Assembly (NCBI GenBank): GCA_037447655.1
Contig: JBBHKE010001283.1
Location: 504,228 to 565,199, forward strand
Source of the DNA: Zygnema cylindricum
Lineage: Eukaryota > Streptophyta > Zygnematophyceae > Zygnematales > Zygnemataceae
Direction: 5' to 3'
DNA: 60,972 bases
The position numbers and the translations under genes are program-made. How positions within the stretch are numbered: the first letter of the stretch is position 1; each line of letters begins with the position of its first letter. The notes under the pieces were generated by a model. That model made no database searches. It saw only the letters and a program-made list of their open reading frames with translations, and had not been told where the DNA came from. Of this stretch, positions 1-11,075 are shown in pieces.

Positions 1-690
1 TTTACTTCGTTGCGTTTATGTTGAAGATAAAAGAATCTCTGAATTGACCGTAATCTGTGTCACATTGGAAAAAGTGGAGAGCCAAGGATGAAGCTGGGAA
101 CAAGAAAATAGAAGTTGTATTTGCGTTGCTTCATTTCCTTTTTTAGAGGTTTATTGAATGTAGAAAAGTTAGTCGATTATCTTGTATAGTTTAAGATTGA
201 TGTAGAGAAAGCCATAGTTTCACGATTTGGGTTTTTCCCTATGATACGAATGGGATATAGTGGGTAGTTAAAAAATTGCAAAATAGGGAATCACTGTATG
301 AGTTTAATATTTTTGTTAATGCAACTTAATCTCGTTGTGTTACATTTGTCCGAGTATCCTTGTGCATTGATTATGTTCAATTTGCCTTTCCCCTCTCAAT
401 GTGTCCTTTCTCCTCTCCCTCCCATTTCATGTGTTGTTTTTCATCTTTGACCTCTTTTTTTGCCCGTTCCATCGTAACTTTTTTTTGGACATCCATGGAT
501 TTTGGTATACTCTTCCATTTTTCCTCCATCGCTGACACCGGATATTTTATCTGCCATTATATTTATGATATTCTCCCTCCCACAATCCTTTTCCATTTAC
601 TTTTCCCTACCTCTCACCTCCCTCATTCAATCCGCCACTCAAATTCACTCCACCTCGCCCAATATCTCCCATATACCCCCCCGTCATCAT
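1..690. other. AT-rich flank, no gene recognised
   Basis: No coding region, RNA gene or repeat boundary is convincing here. Around 385-690 the plus strand becomes pyrimidine-rich, with short open frames of biased composition (Ser, Pro, Phe, His) that look like composition artefacts. It probably belongs to the outer part of the transposon region that follows. Confidence 0.4.
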
Positions 691-693
691 TCA

Positions 694-942
694 ACGATGA
701 GGCTGCCTCATCGCTAATCGGAAAAAACACTGAAAAAACTCAAAATCAACACTAAAACTAATGAAGAAAAAAATATATCGGCCGTATACCCTCCCGTCAT
801 CATTCAGCGATGGGGCTGTCTCATCGTTGTTCGGTTACAACGACGTAACAACCTCGACGCCGAGAGACCCTTACAGGCAACCTTTTGTCGACGAGGGTAT
901 CTCGTCGCTGGAACACTCCAACGATGAGACAACCTCGTCGCT
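694..942. repeat. Cluster of four ~22-bp imperfect palindromes (ACGATGAG...CTCRTCGCT)
   Basis: Four dyads share the form RCGATGAG, then 5-7 nt, then CTCRTCGCT. They lie at 694-715, 807-828, 887-909 and 921-942. Related dyads occur at about 3381-3500 and looser forms between about 5890 and 6030, so the motif brackets and punctuates the pogo-like transposase locus. Arrays of short inverted motifs are typical of subterminal transposase-binding regions; that role is inferred. No clean terminal inverted repeat or TA target duplication was found for the whole element. Confidence 0.6.
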
Positions 943-2039
943 GAGAGGACAAGATGCAAAAAAAATGCGATTAACATGACTTTTTTTGGAAAATATGAGG
1001 TTCCTTGTCATGGCACTATGCAGTCCAAGGGAATATACAAGCCCCAATACACTCATGCATTCTTTGTAAAGAAATTGACATTCCCGGAATAATGAATAAT
1101 ATTTAGTGGGTTTACCATAACACTTGTATAAATTTGAAAAAGAGTTTACAATATCAATGATTGTGTCACAAAATCCAATTTATCCGACATTCTATTTAAA
1201 TGTAACCTAAGATAGACAACCACACCAAACAAAATTCTAAAAAAAATGATTACAAATAAACCACACTATTATAAAAGAACATATTACAAATCACACTATT
1301 AAAAATCTTATCACTATCAATAGGTTGTCATATTCCAAAGTCCTAAAAGCCCTGTCCGTCCCTAGATTCATCCTCGTGGATGTCGGCTGTTTGTATGCCT
1401 CGGAGGAATTCATGTGCCCTCGCGGTGGGAAGTGGCACCTCATCACCATCAAAATGATTGCGCCATTTCATGATTATGCATTGTAAATCCGGTGTGAGCA
1501 TTCTTTCTTCCCACTTCTCGTCTTTAAGTGACAAGCCGCATTGTATCATTGCCTTCCTCGCAAATGCCATGCCAAGTTTATTCTTCATGGCATTAACATC
1601 TCGAGTCGAATCGCGAGCCAACCATAGGAAAACCTCCTTTAACGGTCCCTTTAATTTTCGGGACCACCCATGACCGTTCGGATCCGCCCATTCTTTGTTT
1701 ATGATTCCGTTCACTTTCCAACTCTCCCATTTTTTACTCCAAACCTCCTTTATTTTCGAGATGACAAATGAGTCCGCCGGTTGAACCAAGTGTGAAGCAC
1801 ACGGAGGGAAGAAATGAAGAGCGGTGTTTTTTGCAACCAATTACCGATTGAGCTCTTCCAACATGGTGTGGCCCCCACAATTGTCTAGAAACATGATTTT
1901 TTGTCGTCCTTCTCGATCTCCTTGGTACGATCGGTCATCCTCAAACCATTGAGGGAATACAATCTTATCATTCCACCCTTTGGGGCCGGTGCAATAACAC
2001 ACTCTTGCAAATGGAAGAAATGTGCAATATCAAAAAATG

Positions 2040-2345
2040 GAACAATAAAAGTCTTTGGTGGAGGATGTAAAAAAAAAGAGGAAATTAAGGAGAGATTATT
2101 TGGGGAGAAGAAAGAGAGAGAGGGGGGGAGAGAGGTGGAGGATGTAAAAAAAAGGAAGAAATTAATGAGAGATTATTTGGGTAGAAGAAGGAGAGAGAGG
2201 GGGGGAGAGAGGGGGGAGAGGGAAAGAGAGGGGAAGAGAAAGAGAGAGGAGGGGGGAGAAGAAAAAGAGAGAGGGGAGGATAGAGGGGGGGAGGGAAGGA
2301 GAGAGGGAGTGAAGATTAAATGAGGGAGAAGGGAGAGAGGAAAAA
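2040..2345. repeat. Purine-rich tract in transposase intron 3
   Basis: The plus strand is almost pure purine (GAGAGG repeats) and includes a near-duplicate of about 75 nt built on GGAGGATGTAAAAAAAA and GAGATTATTTGGG (starts near 2058 and 2137). On the sense (minus) strand it is a long polypyrimidine tract just upstream of the exon 4 acceptor. The open frame through it is compositional and not taken as coding. Confidence 0.6.
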
Positions 2346-3374
2346 AATGTGATTTTAGAGAAACGTACCCGGTATGTTGTCGGGTAGCTTTTGTATCGGG
2401 TAATTTCGTTGTTTGTTGGTGAATATTAACATGGGGGCCTCTATCATAGCCTTGACACCTCCGGTTAGACGGACCATTAGGGTCATGGAATCTCCGCCAC
2501 CCGCTTCATCTGCATACTTTACCACCTCGTCTCCCCGAAAACCCAATGTTCTAGCATTATCCATGTTGACCACGACGTGAGTTTCATCAATGTTCTCAAT
2601 CAAGTCCTCGTTGAACAAACCTAGTTTCCAAAAACCACCCATATAAAACAACAAAACCCACAAAACAACAAGTAAGTACAACGATAGACGAACCATTTCA
2701 CACCTTTAATAATTTTAAGTGCAAATAATACTAGAATTACATTGACTAAGTTTGACAATCACATTTTGTGGTAACATGACACAAAGAAAAGAAATAAGTG
2801 GGAAAATAGTCGTAATCTCACCCGATTCGAAACCCTTTTTTAACACACCCAAGTGGTATGCCACCTACTTCTCGATATGAATCTCCTTCTCCGGACTCAA
2901 TTGTAATTTTCCCTTTTGAGCACGGGTCACTATGTTGAACTTTTCTTGGAACCTTTGTAACCAACGTTTTTAATACATAACTTTATCTCATTTCCCACTT
3001 GATCATAAAATTCCCGTTTATAATTTTTTTTCAACCGATCTATTATGTCGACCACTACTTCCTTAAAAATAGACGCCGACAATTTCATTCCCGCTTTCTT
3101 GAATCGTAAAAAATCTTGAATCAATTCATCGTGAACAATTGTCACCCATGGAAATTCCTTCCTTCCCTTTCCCGGTAAGGCCTTCATGACGTTCACGCTT
3201 CGCCTACCGAACCCAGAAGTGGACATTGTACTTGTTGTCTCCCATATAGATCGTAGAATCGCATGTCGTTTTGACCACCACCTGCTCGCCTTTTGATATT
3301 CTGCAGTGAAAACAGACAACCCTAAAAGGTGTTCATATATTGTCAAAAAAAAAACAACGTTTGATTTTAGGGTT

Positions 3375-3505
3375 TTTCAGCAACGACAATATGTCATCGC
3401 TGGGTCAAACTGTTTTAGCAATGAGACAGTATCGTCGCTAAAGCAACGATAAGACAGTCTCGTCGCTAAAGCAGTGACGAGACAGCGTCGTCGCTGAAAC
3501 GCATA
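3375..3505. repeat. Second cluster of the short palindrome, inside transposase intron 1
   Basis: Four dyads follow one another about every 30 nt, for example GCAACGACA...GTCATCGCT and GACGAGACAGCGTCGTCG, separated by AAAGCA. They match the palindromes at 694-942 and sit just upstream of exon 2 of the transposase on its sense strand. Confidence 0.6.
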
Positions 3506-3823
3506 AGCGACCAGCAATTCTCATCGTTTGGCCACATATGCGGAAAAACCTGCCTCATTCACAAAGAGTGTAAGTTGTTAGACAAAGGTAAGGAAATTAA
3601 AAGAGGTAGAGGGAATGGGTGAGGGTGTGGGTATACGGTTACCTACCAATTACCGTTTTTTTTCTTTTTGTCAATGAACGTGTGAGTTTGGCTATGGTCT
3701 CTTGGAGCCTCATATTTTGCGCATCCCTCTCCGACAATTGCCGCGTGAGTTCGGCAATCGTATTTGGTTACCTCCCATCGCTGGAGGAGGAAACATAGGA
3801 GGACGCACTCTTGGAATCTCCCA

Positions 3824-5422
3824 TTAAAAAGCACGTCTCAATGGAATATTGCGGAAATGGTGTAAAACATTCGTCCGAGCTTGTCGGAGCGCTCGTAACG
3901 CGGGAGTTATTTGTGCATTACGGAGAACGGTATATAACCGGGGGTCCCACGGATGATAGTGCCTCAACAATTGAGGTACATCTATGATATACCCGTTGCG
4001 TCGACGCCTAATCCACGCGAATCGTGGATCGCGCGGGTTGAATTGTCTTATGTGGGCAAATGTTGAGCCGCGGCTCTGGTGGGCGATGAAAAGCCATGTG
4101 GGATGTGCGGGGACATCGGGAGGGATGTCGAGCACTTCCGGTACGGGATTCCTCCTCGGGTGGAGGGGGTGGGGTTCTCCGTACCTCCAATTGTTGGGCC
4201 ACTCCTCGACCGGAATGAAATGCTCCGCCCTTGGCCAAAAACTGTCCATGGCCTCCTCACCCGTCGGAGGCGGAAAAAACCAATCCGCTTCCTCGACCTG
4301 ATAATGAGGTTGAGGATATTCTAGAGCAATTACAAGTGCTCGATCGGAATTGGGTGAAGGGGGAGTAAAAAGGACCTCTTCATCGCTTTCATACTCATCC
4401 TCTCTTTTTCCTTCCTCACTCTCCTCACTTTGCTCATCTGGGGTTGGCGGGTCACCCTCGAATTTGGTGACCGAAATGTTGGAGGGGAGAACCTCCTCCG
4501 GGGTATGCTCCTCCTCGCTCTGTTCGTCACCTTCCACAATGCTTTCGTCGGTATGGGATAGGGAGGGCTCATAATCCTCGTCGCTAGTCTCTTTCACTTT
4601 AGCTTTCCCTTTCGCTCTTTCCCTTCTATTCTCTACCCTATCCGGTGATTCTCTCTCCTCGCCTTCCTCTTCCATTTCCTCTCCCTCCCTTCCTTCCTCT
4701 ATCAATACCTCCTCATCTTTCTTCCCGTCCTCTCTCGATATCTCCTCCTCCTCCCCTCTTTCCTCATCCATTTTTTTTACCCCCTCTACTTCATTAACCA
4801 ATGTATTCTTCCCTCCCTTCCCTCCCTCTCCTTCCCTCCCTACCTCATCCTCCTCTTTCCTTTCCGTTTCTACCTCTACTGAAGCCTCCTTTTCCCTCCC
4901 TACCTCATCCTCCTCCTTCCCTTCCCTTTCTACCTCTACCGAAGCCTCTTTTTCCCTCCCTACCTCACCTTCTTCCTTCCTTTCCGTTTCTACCTCTACA
5001 AAAGCCTCCTTTTCCCTCCCTACCATATCCTCCTCCTTCCCTTCCATTTCTCCCTCTACTGAACCCTCCTTTTCTCTCCCTACCTCATCCTCCTCCTTCC
5101 CTTCCCTTTGTACCTCTACCGAAGCTTCCCTTTCCCTCCCTAATTCCACGGATGCCTCTCTTTGTCGTTGTGGATCCGACGGTGGCTCCCATTGAATCGA
5201 AAGGACCTCCGTTGCCGCCTTTTTTCTTGCCAACTCCTCCGCTGTCACCCCTACCGTAACTCTCACGTCCGTCGCCTCTCTATCCCTCTCTCCCTCTTCG
5301 GTTGATTTGTTAGGGTTAGGTTGTAATGGCGGAAAACGAAGACGCACCAACCTCGCAGTGCGTAGTCGCTTGGTTTTCCATTTCGTTGGGCGCTTGGTTG
5401 GTCGCTTACCACACTTCACCAT
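3824..5422 (-). CDS. 532-codon acidic, repeat-rich protein nested in a transposase intron
   Basis: An uninterrupted frame begins with an ATG at 5422. I do not recognise the family. Residues 1-40 are strongly basic (KRPTKRPTKWKTKR). Residues of about 90-205 hold five to six copies of a 20-residue unit of the type EVGREKEASVEVEREGKEED, encoded by a 60-nt tandem repeat. A Glu/Asp/Ser-rich stretch follows, then a C-terminal third of about 130 residues of ordinary complexity, rich in Trp, Pro, His and Arg (WPNNWRYGEPHPLHPRR). A TATA-like ATATTTATA lies upstream near 5540. The ORF lies wholly within the 3.3 kb intron between exons 1 and 2 of the pogo-like transposase, on the same strand. It could be an accessory transposon protein, a nested host gene, or an inserted element. 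Length and integrity favour a real or recently real gene. Confidence 0.6.
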   Translation of the reverse strand: MVKCGKRPTKRPTKWKTKRLRTARLVRLRFPPLQPNPNKSTEEGERDREATDVRVTVGVTAEELARKKAATEVLSIQWEPPSDPQRQREASVELGREREASVEVQREGKEEDEVGREKEGSVEGEMEGKEEDMVGREKEAFVEVETERKEEGEVGREKEASVEVEREGKEEDEVGREKEASVEVETERKEEDEVGREGEGGKGGKNTLVNEVEGVKKMDEERGEEEEISREDGKKDEEVLIEEGREGEEMEEEGEERESPDRVENRRERAKGKAKVKETSDEDYEPSLSHTDESIVEGDEQSEEEHTPEEVLPSNISVTKFEGDPPTPDEQSEESEEGKREDEYESDEEVLFTPPSPNSDRALVIALEYPQPHYQVEEADWFFPPPTGEEAMDSFWPRAEHFIPVEEWPNNWRYGEPHPLHPRRNPVPEVLDIPPDVPAHPTWLFIAHQSRGSTFAHIRQFNPRDPRFAWIRRRRNGYIIDVPQLLRHYHPWDPRLYTVLRNAQITPALRALRQARTNVLHHFRNIPLRRAF

Positions 5423-6621
5423 GACGTGTCACACTAGAGTGGAAAGAAGAGTGAGCTAGTAAACGACTACGAACGAGACAGTGTGGTATCTCAGAGTGAG
5501 CTAAAAATGCGGATTGTCTCCAGCTTATAGGCTGGTGACATATTTATACACATGTATACGTTAGACAATAACGTACAAAATATGTATTTAGCGACGTCAC
5601 CAATCCGCCGCTTATACATTTATTCCAACGATGTACATAAAAAAAAACAAACCGAACAGTTCATTGAAGACGTCGTGTTATTTTCAACAAGAGTCTAACA
5701 TTGAGGCGACGCCAAACGAAACGTTATTTGGACATTTACAAACTTATACCGGAATTCAACATTGAAACGACGACAGGTTCGTCCCCCTAACAAAGGAATA
5801 CACGTGCATCATACCACCACGCAAAACAATGAAACACGCCGTGTATTTGACTATCCCTGTAAGCATTGTGGCGGCATCACGCGTGCATCAACGCTTCAAC
5901 TAATCCACTATTTAGCGACGACAGGATAACTTCGGCACAACCTTAAAAAACCGTAAAAACGTTGAGGGCGACGACACAACGTCGCCGCTTTTGTTTTATG
6001 ACATGATTAGAGCAATGGGTCACTCTCGTCGCTACTATCATAAAACACACAATAATGAAGTACAGTGAACCCAATTATAAGTAAACATCAACGACGATGC
6101 ACAACAGATGATATGCGTTGCAATTTTTAAGTGGAAGAATGACTAAATATATGAGAGGAGGGAGTGAGAGACGGGTGATAAGGAGGGGAGCGGCGTAAGG
6201 AGAGGAGAGGGAAAGATAGAAAAAGAGGGATAAGGATAAGGAGAGGGGGAAGGGAGAGAGAGAGGGGAGGGAGAGGGAGAGATCAAAAAAGAGGGATAAG
6301 GATAAGGAGAGGGTGGAGGGAGAGAGAGAGGGGAGAGATAGGGGAGAGAGAGGTATTGAGAGAGAGGGGGATGGGGATGGAGAAAGCGAGAGAGAGGGGA
6401 CGAGGGGCAAGGTTTATGGTGGGGAGAAGTATAGAGGGCAAGGGAAAAAAAAGGAGGAAAGAGGGAAAATAAGGGAGGGGGGTAAGGGAGAAAGGTAAGG
6501 AAGAGAGTGAGGAGGGGAAAGAGAGAGTGGAATAGTGATCAACCATCGAGAGAGAGTGCCAAGCATGTAGACAGCCGTGATTTATGCAATAATGGAAAAT
6601 AGTAATGGTTAGAAGACTTAC
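5423..6621. other. Remainder of transposase intron 1, with purine-rich tract 6150-6540
   Basis: About 5,440-6,100 is non-coding, with scattered GCGACGA/TCGTCGC motifs near 5905, 5970 and 6030. From about 6150 to 6540 the plus strand is GA-rich, with AGAGAGGGGGAGGG-type repeats and two copies of GATAAGGATAAGGAGAGGG. The long frames through it are compositional. Confidence 0.5.
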
Positions 6622-7261
6622 TAAAATTGTAGTCTCCCGAGAAGTGTTCGGGGAATTTCCTCACGGTCCTCGAAATAAGTTTTTTTTTCCCGTTGACTTG
6701 TTCGTCGGCGATCATCCACATGATTACTCGCATGTGAGTTATCTTGGTCGAAACATGTTGAGTTTTCCGGGGTATACGCGGGAGCTTAAGGTAGCTTCCA
6801 CCCTCCTCATCAACATCTCCGGTGGGAGATTCTTCATCGAGAGGCTCCCCATACTCTAATTCTTCTCCGTCGCTCGGCATTAGCGTCTCCTCCGTATCGC
6901 GGATATCCCCTCTACCAAAGTCATTTTCGATTGGTAATGGAGGGACACGAACATTTCCGGAGTTTCTCGCAAAATAACTCCCAAAAAAATTAGTGATTGG
7001 AGAAGAGATTGGCCACATATTGGTAAACAATAATAAGTGACAGTTGAGATAAATAATGGATGCGAAGCAAATAAAGGTAAGGTGAAAGAAGATTGTAAAA
7101 ATAGAATAAGTGGTGCTATGATTGTCGAAAAATAGAAATATATATAGCAAAGAAGAAGATCCCAAAGGGAAGAAAGAGCGGGAAAAGTGTATCAATCCAA
7201 AATCCATTTTTTTTAAATTTCGGTTGAATTTTGGACGCCGCAACTTTTGGGAACGGTACAA

Positions 7262-8125
7262 AAACGTATGATTTAAAATATGATCGTGAATTTTTTTTTA
7301 AATCGTCAAAATAAAAGCGGGAATGGACGAAAATGAGCGCGGGTTACAGCGGGAAAATACGCACGTGGTAGGCGACGATGATTTTGGTGAAAGCGACATG
7401 GAAAATGCTGCAGGTTAATGAATGTACGGAAATTTTTGGGGCCCTAAACTCGGTTGGTGCTACATTATGGACGACATTTTGCAGCCATAAAATTTAAGTG
7501 GATTAGAAGAATGCCACGTGTAATGTTGATCGACCAATCATATAACGAGTTACCAGTGACAAGTCAGATTTTTTCGTATAAGAACCTATTTTAGAGTTAA
7601 GATTAACGCTAATAACTGTTCTTTTTGTGAATGTCAACGCCGAAAACAATCAATTTAGAATTAAGTCACATATTAACGTTAATATACTCTAATAGAACCG
7701 TGAGACAGCAACGTAATTAAAGTTAAGGGACAGTTTTAGTGTATATTTTCCTACAAGCGACAAACAGGCAACGGCAGTTTTGGACGCAACAGCGTACCAT
7801 GGTCAGTTCTAAATTCGTAAGTACGGAAGACGTAACTGATCACGCGTTACACGATTATTGTAGTCGCGTTGACACGTAACTGCGTTAAAATTATCCGACA
7901 CGTACGGATATTAAAAACGCGACGTCGTGCGATTTGACCAATTTCGTACATTCACATATTTTAGTGTGAAGATATTGTACGCCAACAATTATTACAGAAG
8001 CAATCACCAATTTAGAGTGTACGAAAAATTAGAATAAAAATTATTTCTCCAAATAATAAAATTCTCAAATAGCGTAAATGTTGCTAATTGTTTCATTACG
8101 CTATCTATTTCATTACGCTAATATG
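7262..8125. other. Intergenic, no gene seen
   Basis: AT-rich sequence with frequent TACG and CGTAA words and no convincing open frame. The segment ends with ATTACGCTAATATGATTCACGG, the terminus of the TACACCGTGAATCG MITE family, into which the next element has inserted. Confidence 0.4.
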
Positions 8126-8394
8126 ATTCACGGCAGAGGTCGCAAACGGTCAACCGAAACCGTGACCGACCGTTAACCGACCGCCAGCGCCGGATCCGGA
8201 ACGGATTCGGTTGCCAAATTTTGGGGGTCGGGCGGTTACGGTCGGTTGACTCACCAGGAAAAAAAAAAAACGGTCACTTACGGTCGGTCAAACAAAAAAC
8301 CATAAAAAATGAAAATTTTGTACTTTTTTTTTCCAACATTATTGTTCTTTGTACTTTTGGTATCGTGTAAGTACGTGGCATCATGATTAGCGTC

Positions 8395-9480
8395 GCAAAT
8401 CTGACACGGTACTGTAGTAAGCTATTCAAAGGGAACGCGACAAAGCGTCGCAAATCTGACACGATAGTACACTATTCATTTCGAAAATCTTAGGGAAAGC
8501 GACAAAGCGTCGCAAATCTGACACGATAGTACACTATTCATTTCGAAAATCTTAGGGAAAGCGACAAAGCGTCTCAAATCTGACACGGTACACCGCGAAT
8601 CGCTATTAGCGTACATGACGCTAATTGGGGTACCCCTTTTTTTGGGGCAAATTCTCAAATAGAATAAAGTACGCTAAATGTTTCTGAACGTTATTTGAGG
8701 TACCCCGCTCAATGCGGTTCATAACTGTAATTTAGTTCCCTTTTAAATAGTGTGGTGTACGGACTGCCAGATCTGTACTATTCGTACATTTTTAAATTTA
8801 AAGGTACAGAAAATATAATAATATATAATTGCGTAAATATTTTCCGGCAAACGCAGATGTCAAAAAAACGCGACGGCGTACGAATTGAACAGTTTCGTAC
8901 AAATACATGTTTTAGTGTGGACATATTATGTGCTGAAAATTTTTACAAAGCAGTTTACAAATTAGAGTACACTATTCATTTCGAAAATCTTAGGGAAAGC
9001 GACAAAGCGTCGCAAATCTGACACGATAGTACACTATTCATTTCGAAAATCTTAGGGAAAGCGACAAAGCGTCTCAAATCTGACACGGTGTAGTACAATA
9101 TTTATTTCGCAAATCTTAAGGAACGCGAGAAAGCGTCGCAAATCTGACACAGTACACCGCCAATCGTTATTAGCGTGTATATTTTTTTAGCGTATACGAA
9201 TAATTAGCGTGGTTTACGCTAATTGGGAATTTGAAAATTTTCGAAGAAACCCTAATTCCTAATTAGAGTAATCGATTTCTTCGAAAATTTCCAAATTCCC
9301 AATTAGCGTAAACCACGCTAATTATTCGTATACGCTAAAGAAACTTCTACGCTAATAGCGATTGGCGGTGTAGTACACTATTCGTTTCGTAAATCTTAGG
9401 GAACGCGACAAAGCGTCGCAAATCTCACACGGTAGTAACACTATTCATTTCGCAAATCTTAGGGAACGCGACAAATCGTA
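8395..9480. repeat. Dispersed-tandem repeat around GCGACAAAGCGTCGCAAATCTGACAC
   Basis: A unit of about 65 bp (TACACTATTCATTTCG, AAAATCTTAGGGAAAG, CGACAAAGCGTCGCAA, ATCTGACACG) is repeated about three times in 8395-8590, again at 8960-9150 and twice at 9370-9475. It lies inside the hAT-like element and is interrupted by the hairpin MITE. GCGACAAAGCGTCGC is itself an imperfect dyad. Confidence 0.75.
9153..9372. mobile_element. Hairpin MITE (~220 bp) with ~100-bp arms
   Basis: TACACCGCCAATCGTTATTA at the left is answered by its inverse (TAATAGCGATTGGCGGTGTA) at the right. Most of each half pairs with the other (GTATACGAATAATTAGCG and AATTGGGAATTTGAAAATTT on the left arm), leaving a loop of about 22 nt near 9255-9277. 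The ends are TA dinucleotides, as in Tc1/mariner-type MITEs. It is nested within the hAT-like element. Relatives occur at 29452-29679 and 59890-60092. Confidence 0.75.
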
Positions 9481-9725
9481 ATTATTGGCTAATTCCGTCG
9501 TACATTGATTAATTTTGTACTTTTTCGGTTTCGGGCGGGCACGGTTAGTCGCGAAAAATCAAGATTCGGTTAATTTTTTTTTTCGTAAACGACGGTCGGT
9601 TAACGGTTAACAATTTTGGAGCGTGACAAAATTCGGTCGGGCGTCGGTTACTCAGATTTTGAAAAAAAAAAAACGGTCGGTTTCGGGTATGATTTTTTTT
9701 GACTTTTGCTACCTCTGATTCACGG

Positions 9726-10275
9726 TGTAGTTATCGCCCCGATAATTATCGTATACTGGTTTTCCTTGCCATAACACTGGTACCAATATATTGATTATCA
9801 GTATGTTAAAAAAAGGTACTTATCGGTTATCGCTCAAGCCGAATTCCGATACACAATGCTACTGTAGTAATTACCAGTGTTGCGTATCGGGAAAAATACT
9901 TATCAAAAACCAATAACGAATATTATCGGTTATTGAACAGTAAGGGGTCCCGATATATCGCTCCTAAACAAACAAATTTTAAATGTCAATAAGTCTAGAG
10001 AATATAGCATACTATATCATAGTACTTTATATATTTTATTAATTATATATTATGCCATCCCACGTCATGGCTTTTGTATAAAAACAGTACAGCTGTACGG
10101 TAAAGCCGTACAATCATCCCCACTAATCATCATGCACTTAATTTATCTGTAATTCATCGTCATAAATCGGTTTTTTATCGCGATAATTTCGTTACCAATA
10201 TATCGAGCCAATGTATTAATTATCGGTAGGTAAAAAAAGGTGCACATCAATTATTGACTACCGATACACACAGTA
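9726..10275. mobile_element. Degenerate CGATAA-rich TIR element(s)
   Basis: The segment is dense in TTATCG/CGATAA words. An internal start, CAGTGTTGCGTATCGGGAAA (about 9878), is mirrored by CCGATACACACAGTA near 10262. This resembles the well-delimited element at 54684-55555, whose ends are TAGTGTTGTGTATCG. Boundaries are approximate and no ORF was found. Confidence 0.5.
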
Positions 10276-11075
10276 CAAAATTTTCATGTAGAAGACATTT
10301 TCATAAAATTAGAACAATGGCGGACTTTATTAAAAAGTGCGACAGTAAACTTTCTGGGACAAAAAGGTGCAGCAATGTTAAAACTGAAAATTACAGCTGG
10401 TGGGAATTAAACAGAAGGAAGAAGCAAGGCAAAATAGAGTTTCCCTGTAGTTAGTCTTCCAAGCAGCTAATAACTCTGGTGCCTCTGACATCATATGTTT
10501 AAATGTATTTAACATACTGAAAAATCTGCTCAACAGTAGTTTTCCTTATCCCAATCCATCAGTTTTCTGACCTTTTAATAAAAAAGAAAAGTAATCCAAA
10601 TGGGCAAATGGCATATTACATAATTTCCCATAGCCGAAAAACAAAACCTTCCCCTAAAACTCTTTTTTTGTTGACGCCATTAAGCAATAATTACATATAC
10701 ATAAGCAATTATGTTTTTATTCAATGACTGAAAACAAGAGGTGAACCACAATTTCCTCCCAACGAACTCTTCTATAAAAAACTGCCTATTTTCTCTCTAG
10801 AGATTGCTCTTTACAGCTTTTAGCTTTACTAAAGTGAAGCTTTAAAATTTTACTTACCATCGTTTTTACTGTATGACAAGTTAAAATACTATCTCACTAT
10901 TTGACGAAGAACATTTTTCCACCTTTAAAGCAGAAAAAATGTGTCACTTCTCTTCCAATTTCCAATTATTAAACAATAATTTAGACTCTTCCGACTTGCT
11001 CACTACTGTCAAACTACCCAAGTTACACATGCCGAAAAATAAAAAGAAACGTATAATTTTTTGAACTATAACAAA
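10276..11075. other. Intergenic, downstream of the plastid-protein gene
   Basis: AT-rich DNA with no coding signal that I can support. A 66-codon frame at 10254-10454 has no recognisable motif. Confidence 0.4.

Larger units (their letters stand above)
1343..7018 (-). pseudogene. pogo/Tigger-like DDE transposase gene, spliced, decayed
   Basis: This is a four-exon gene for a cut-and-paste transposase with CENP-B-type HTH and DDE_1 domains. Exon 1 (7018-6622) starts at an ATG and ends ...ISRTVRKFPEHFSGDYNF before a GTAAGT donor. Exon 2 (3300 to about 2869) follows a CAG acceptor and joins in phase, giving YQKASRWW then an HTH region (ELIQDFLRF) and WLQRFQEKFN. Exon 3 (2620-2369) follows CTAG and carries the first catalytic Asp (NIDETHVVVNMD). 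Exon 4 (2001-1343) carries FLDNCGGH (second Asp) and FFPPCASHLVQPAD. Decay is visible: a 1-nt loss in an A-run near 2970 shifts the frame before WLQRF, the exon 2/3 junction is out of phase by one, and a TAA interrupts exon 4 between ELNR and LVAKN (near 1841). Exon 1 encodes an acidic N-terminus (DTEETLMPSDGEELEYGEPL). The family assignment is firm; exon ends are inferred. Confidence 0.8.
8126..9725. mobile_element. hAT-like non-autonomous element, 1584 bp, with perfect 8-bp TSD
   Basis: The element occupies 8134-9717. Its ends are CAGAGGTCGCAAACGGT on the left and, as reverse complement, CAGAGGTAGCAAAAGTC on the right. They are flanked by identical 8-bp copies of ATTCACGG (8126-8133 and 9718-9725). 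A CAGAGGT-type terminus with an 8-bp duplication is the signature of hAT elements. Subterminal regions are filled with CGGTCGGTTAACGGTT-like motifs (8150-8260 and 9530-9690). No transposase is present; the interior consists of other repeats. The target site was itself the TIR of another MITE (GATTCACGGTGTAG resumes at 9717). Confidence 0.85.

Noticed and set aside
6075-6546. Ser/Leu/Pro frames near 6.1-6.5 kb
   Set aside because: Compositional translation of a GA-rich tract in the transposase intron.
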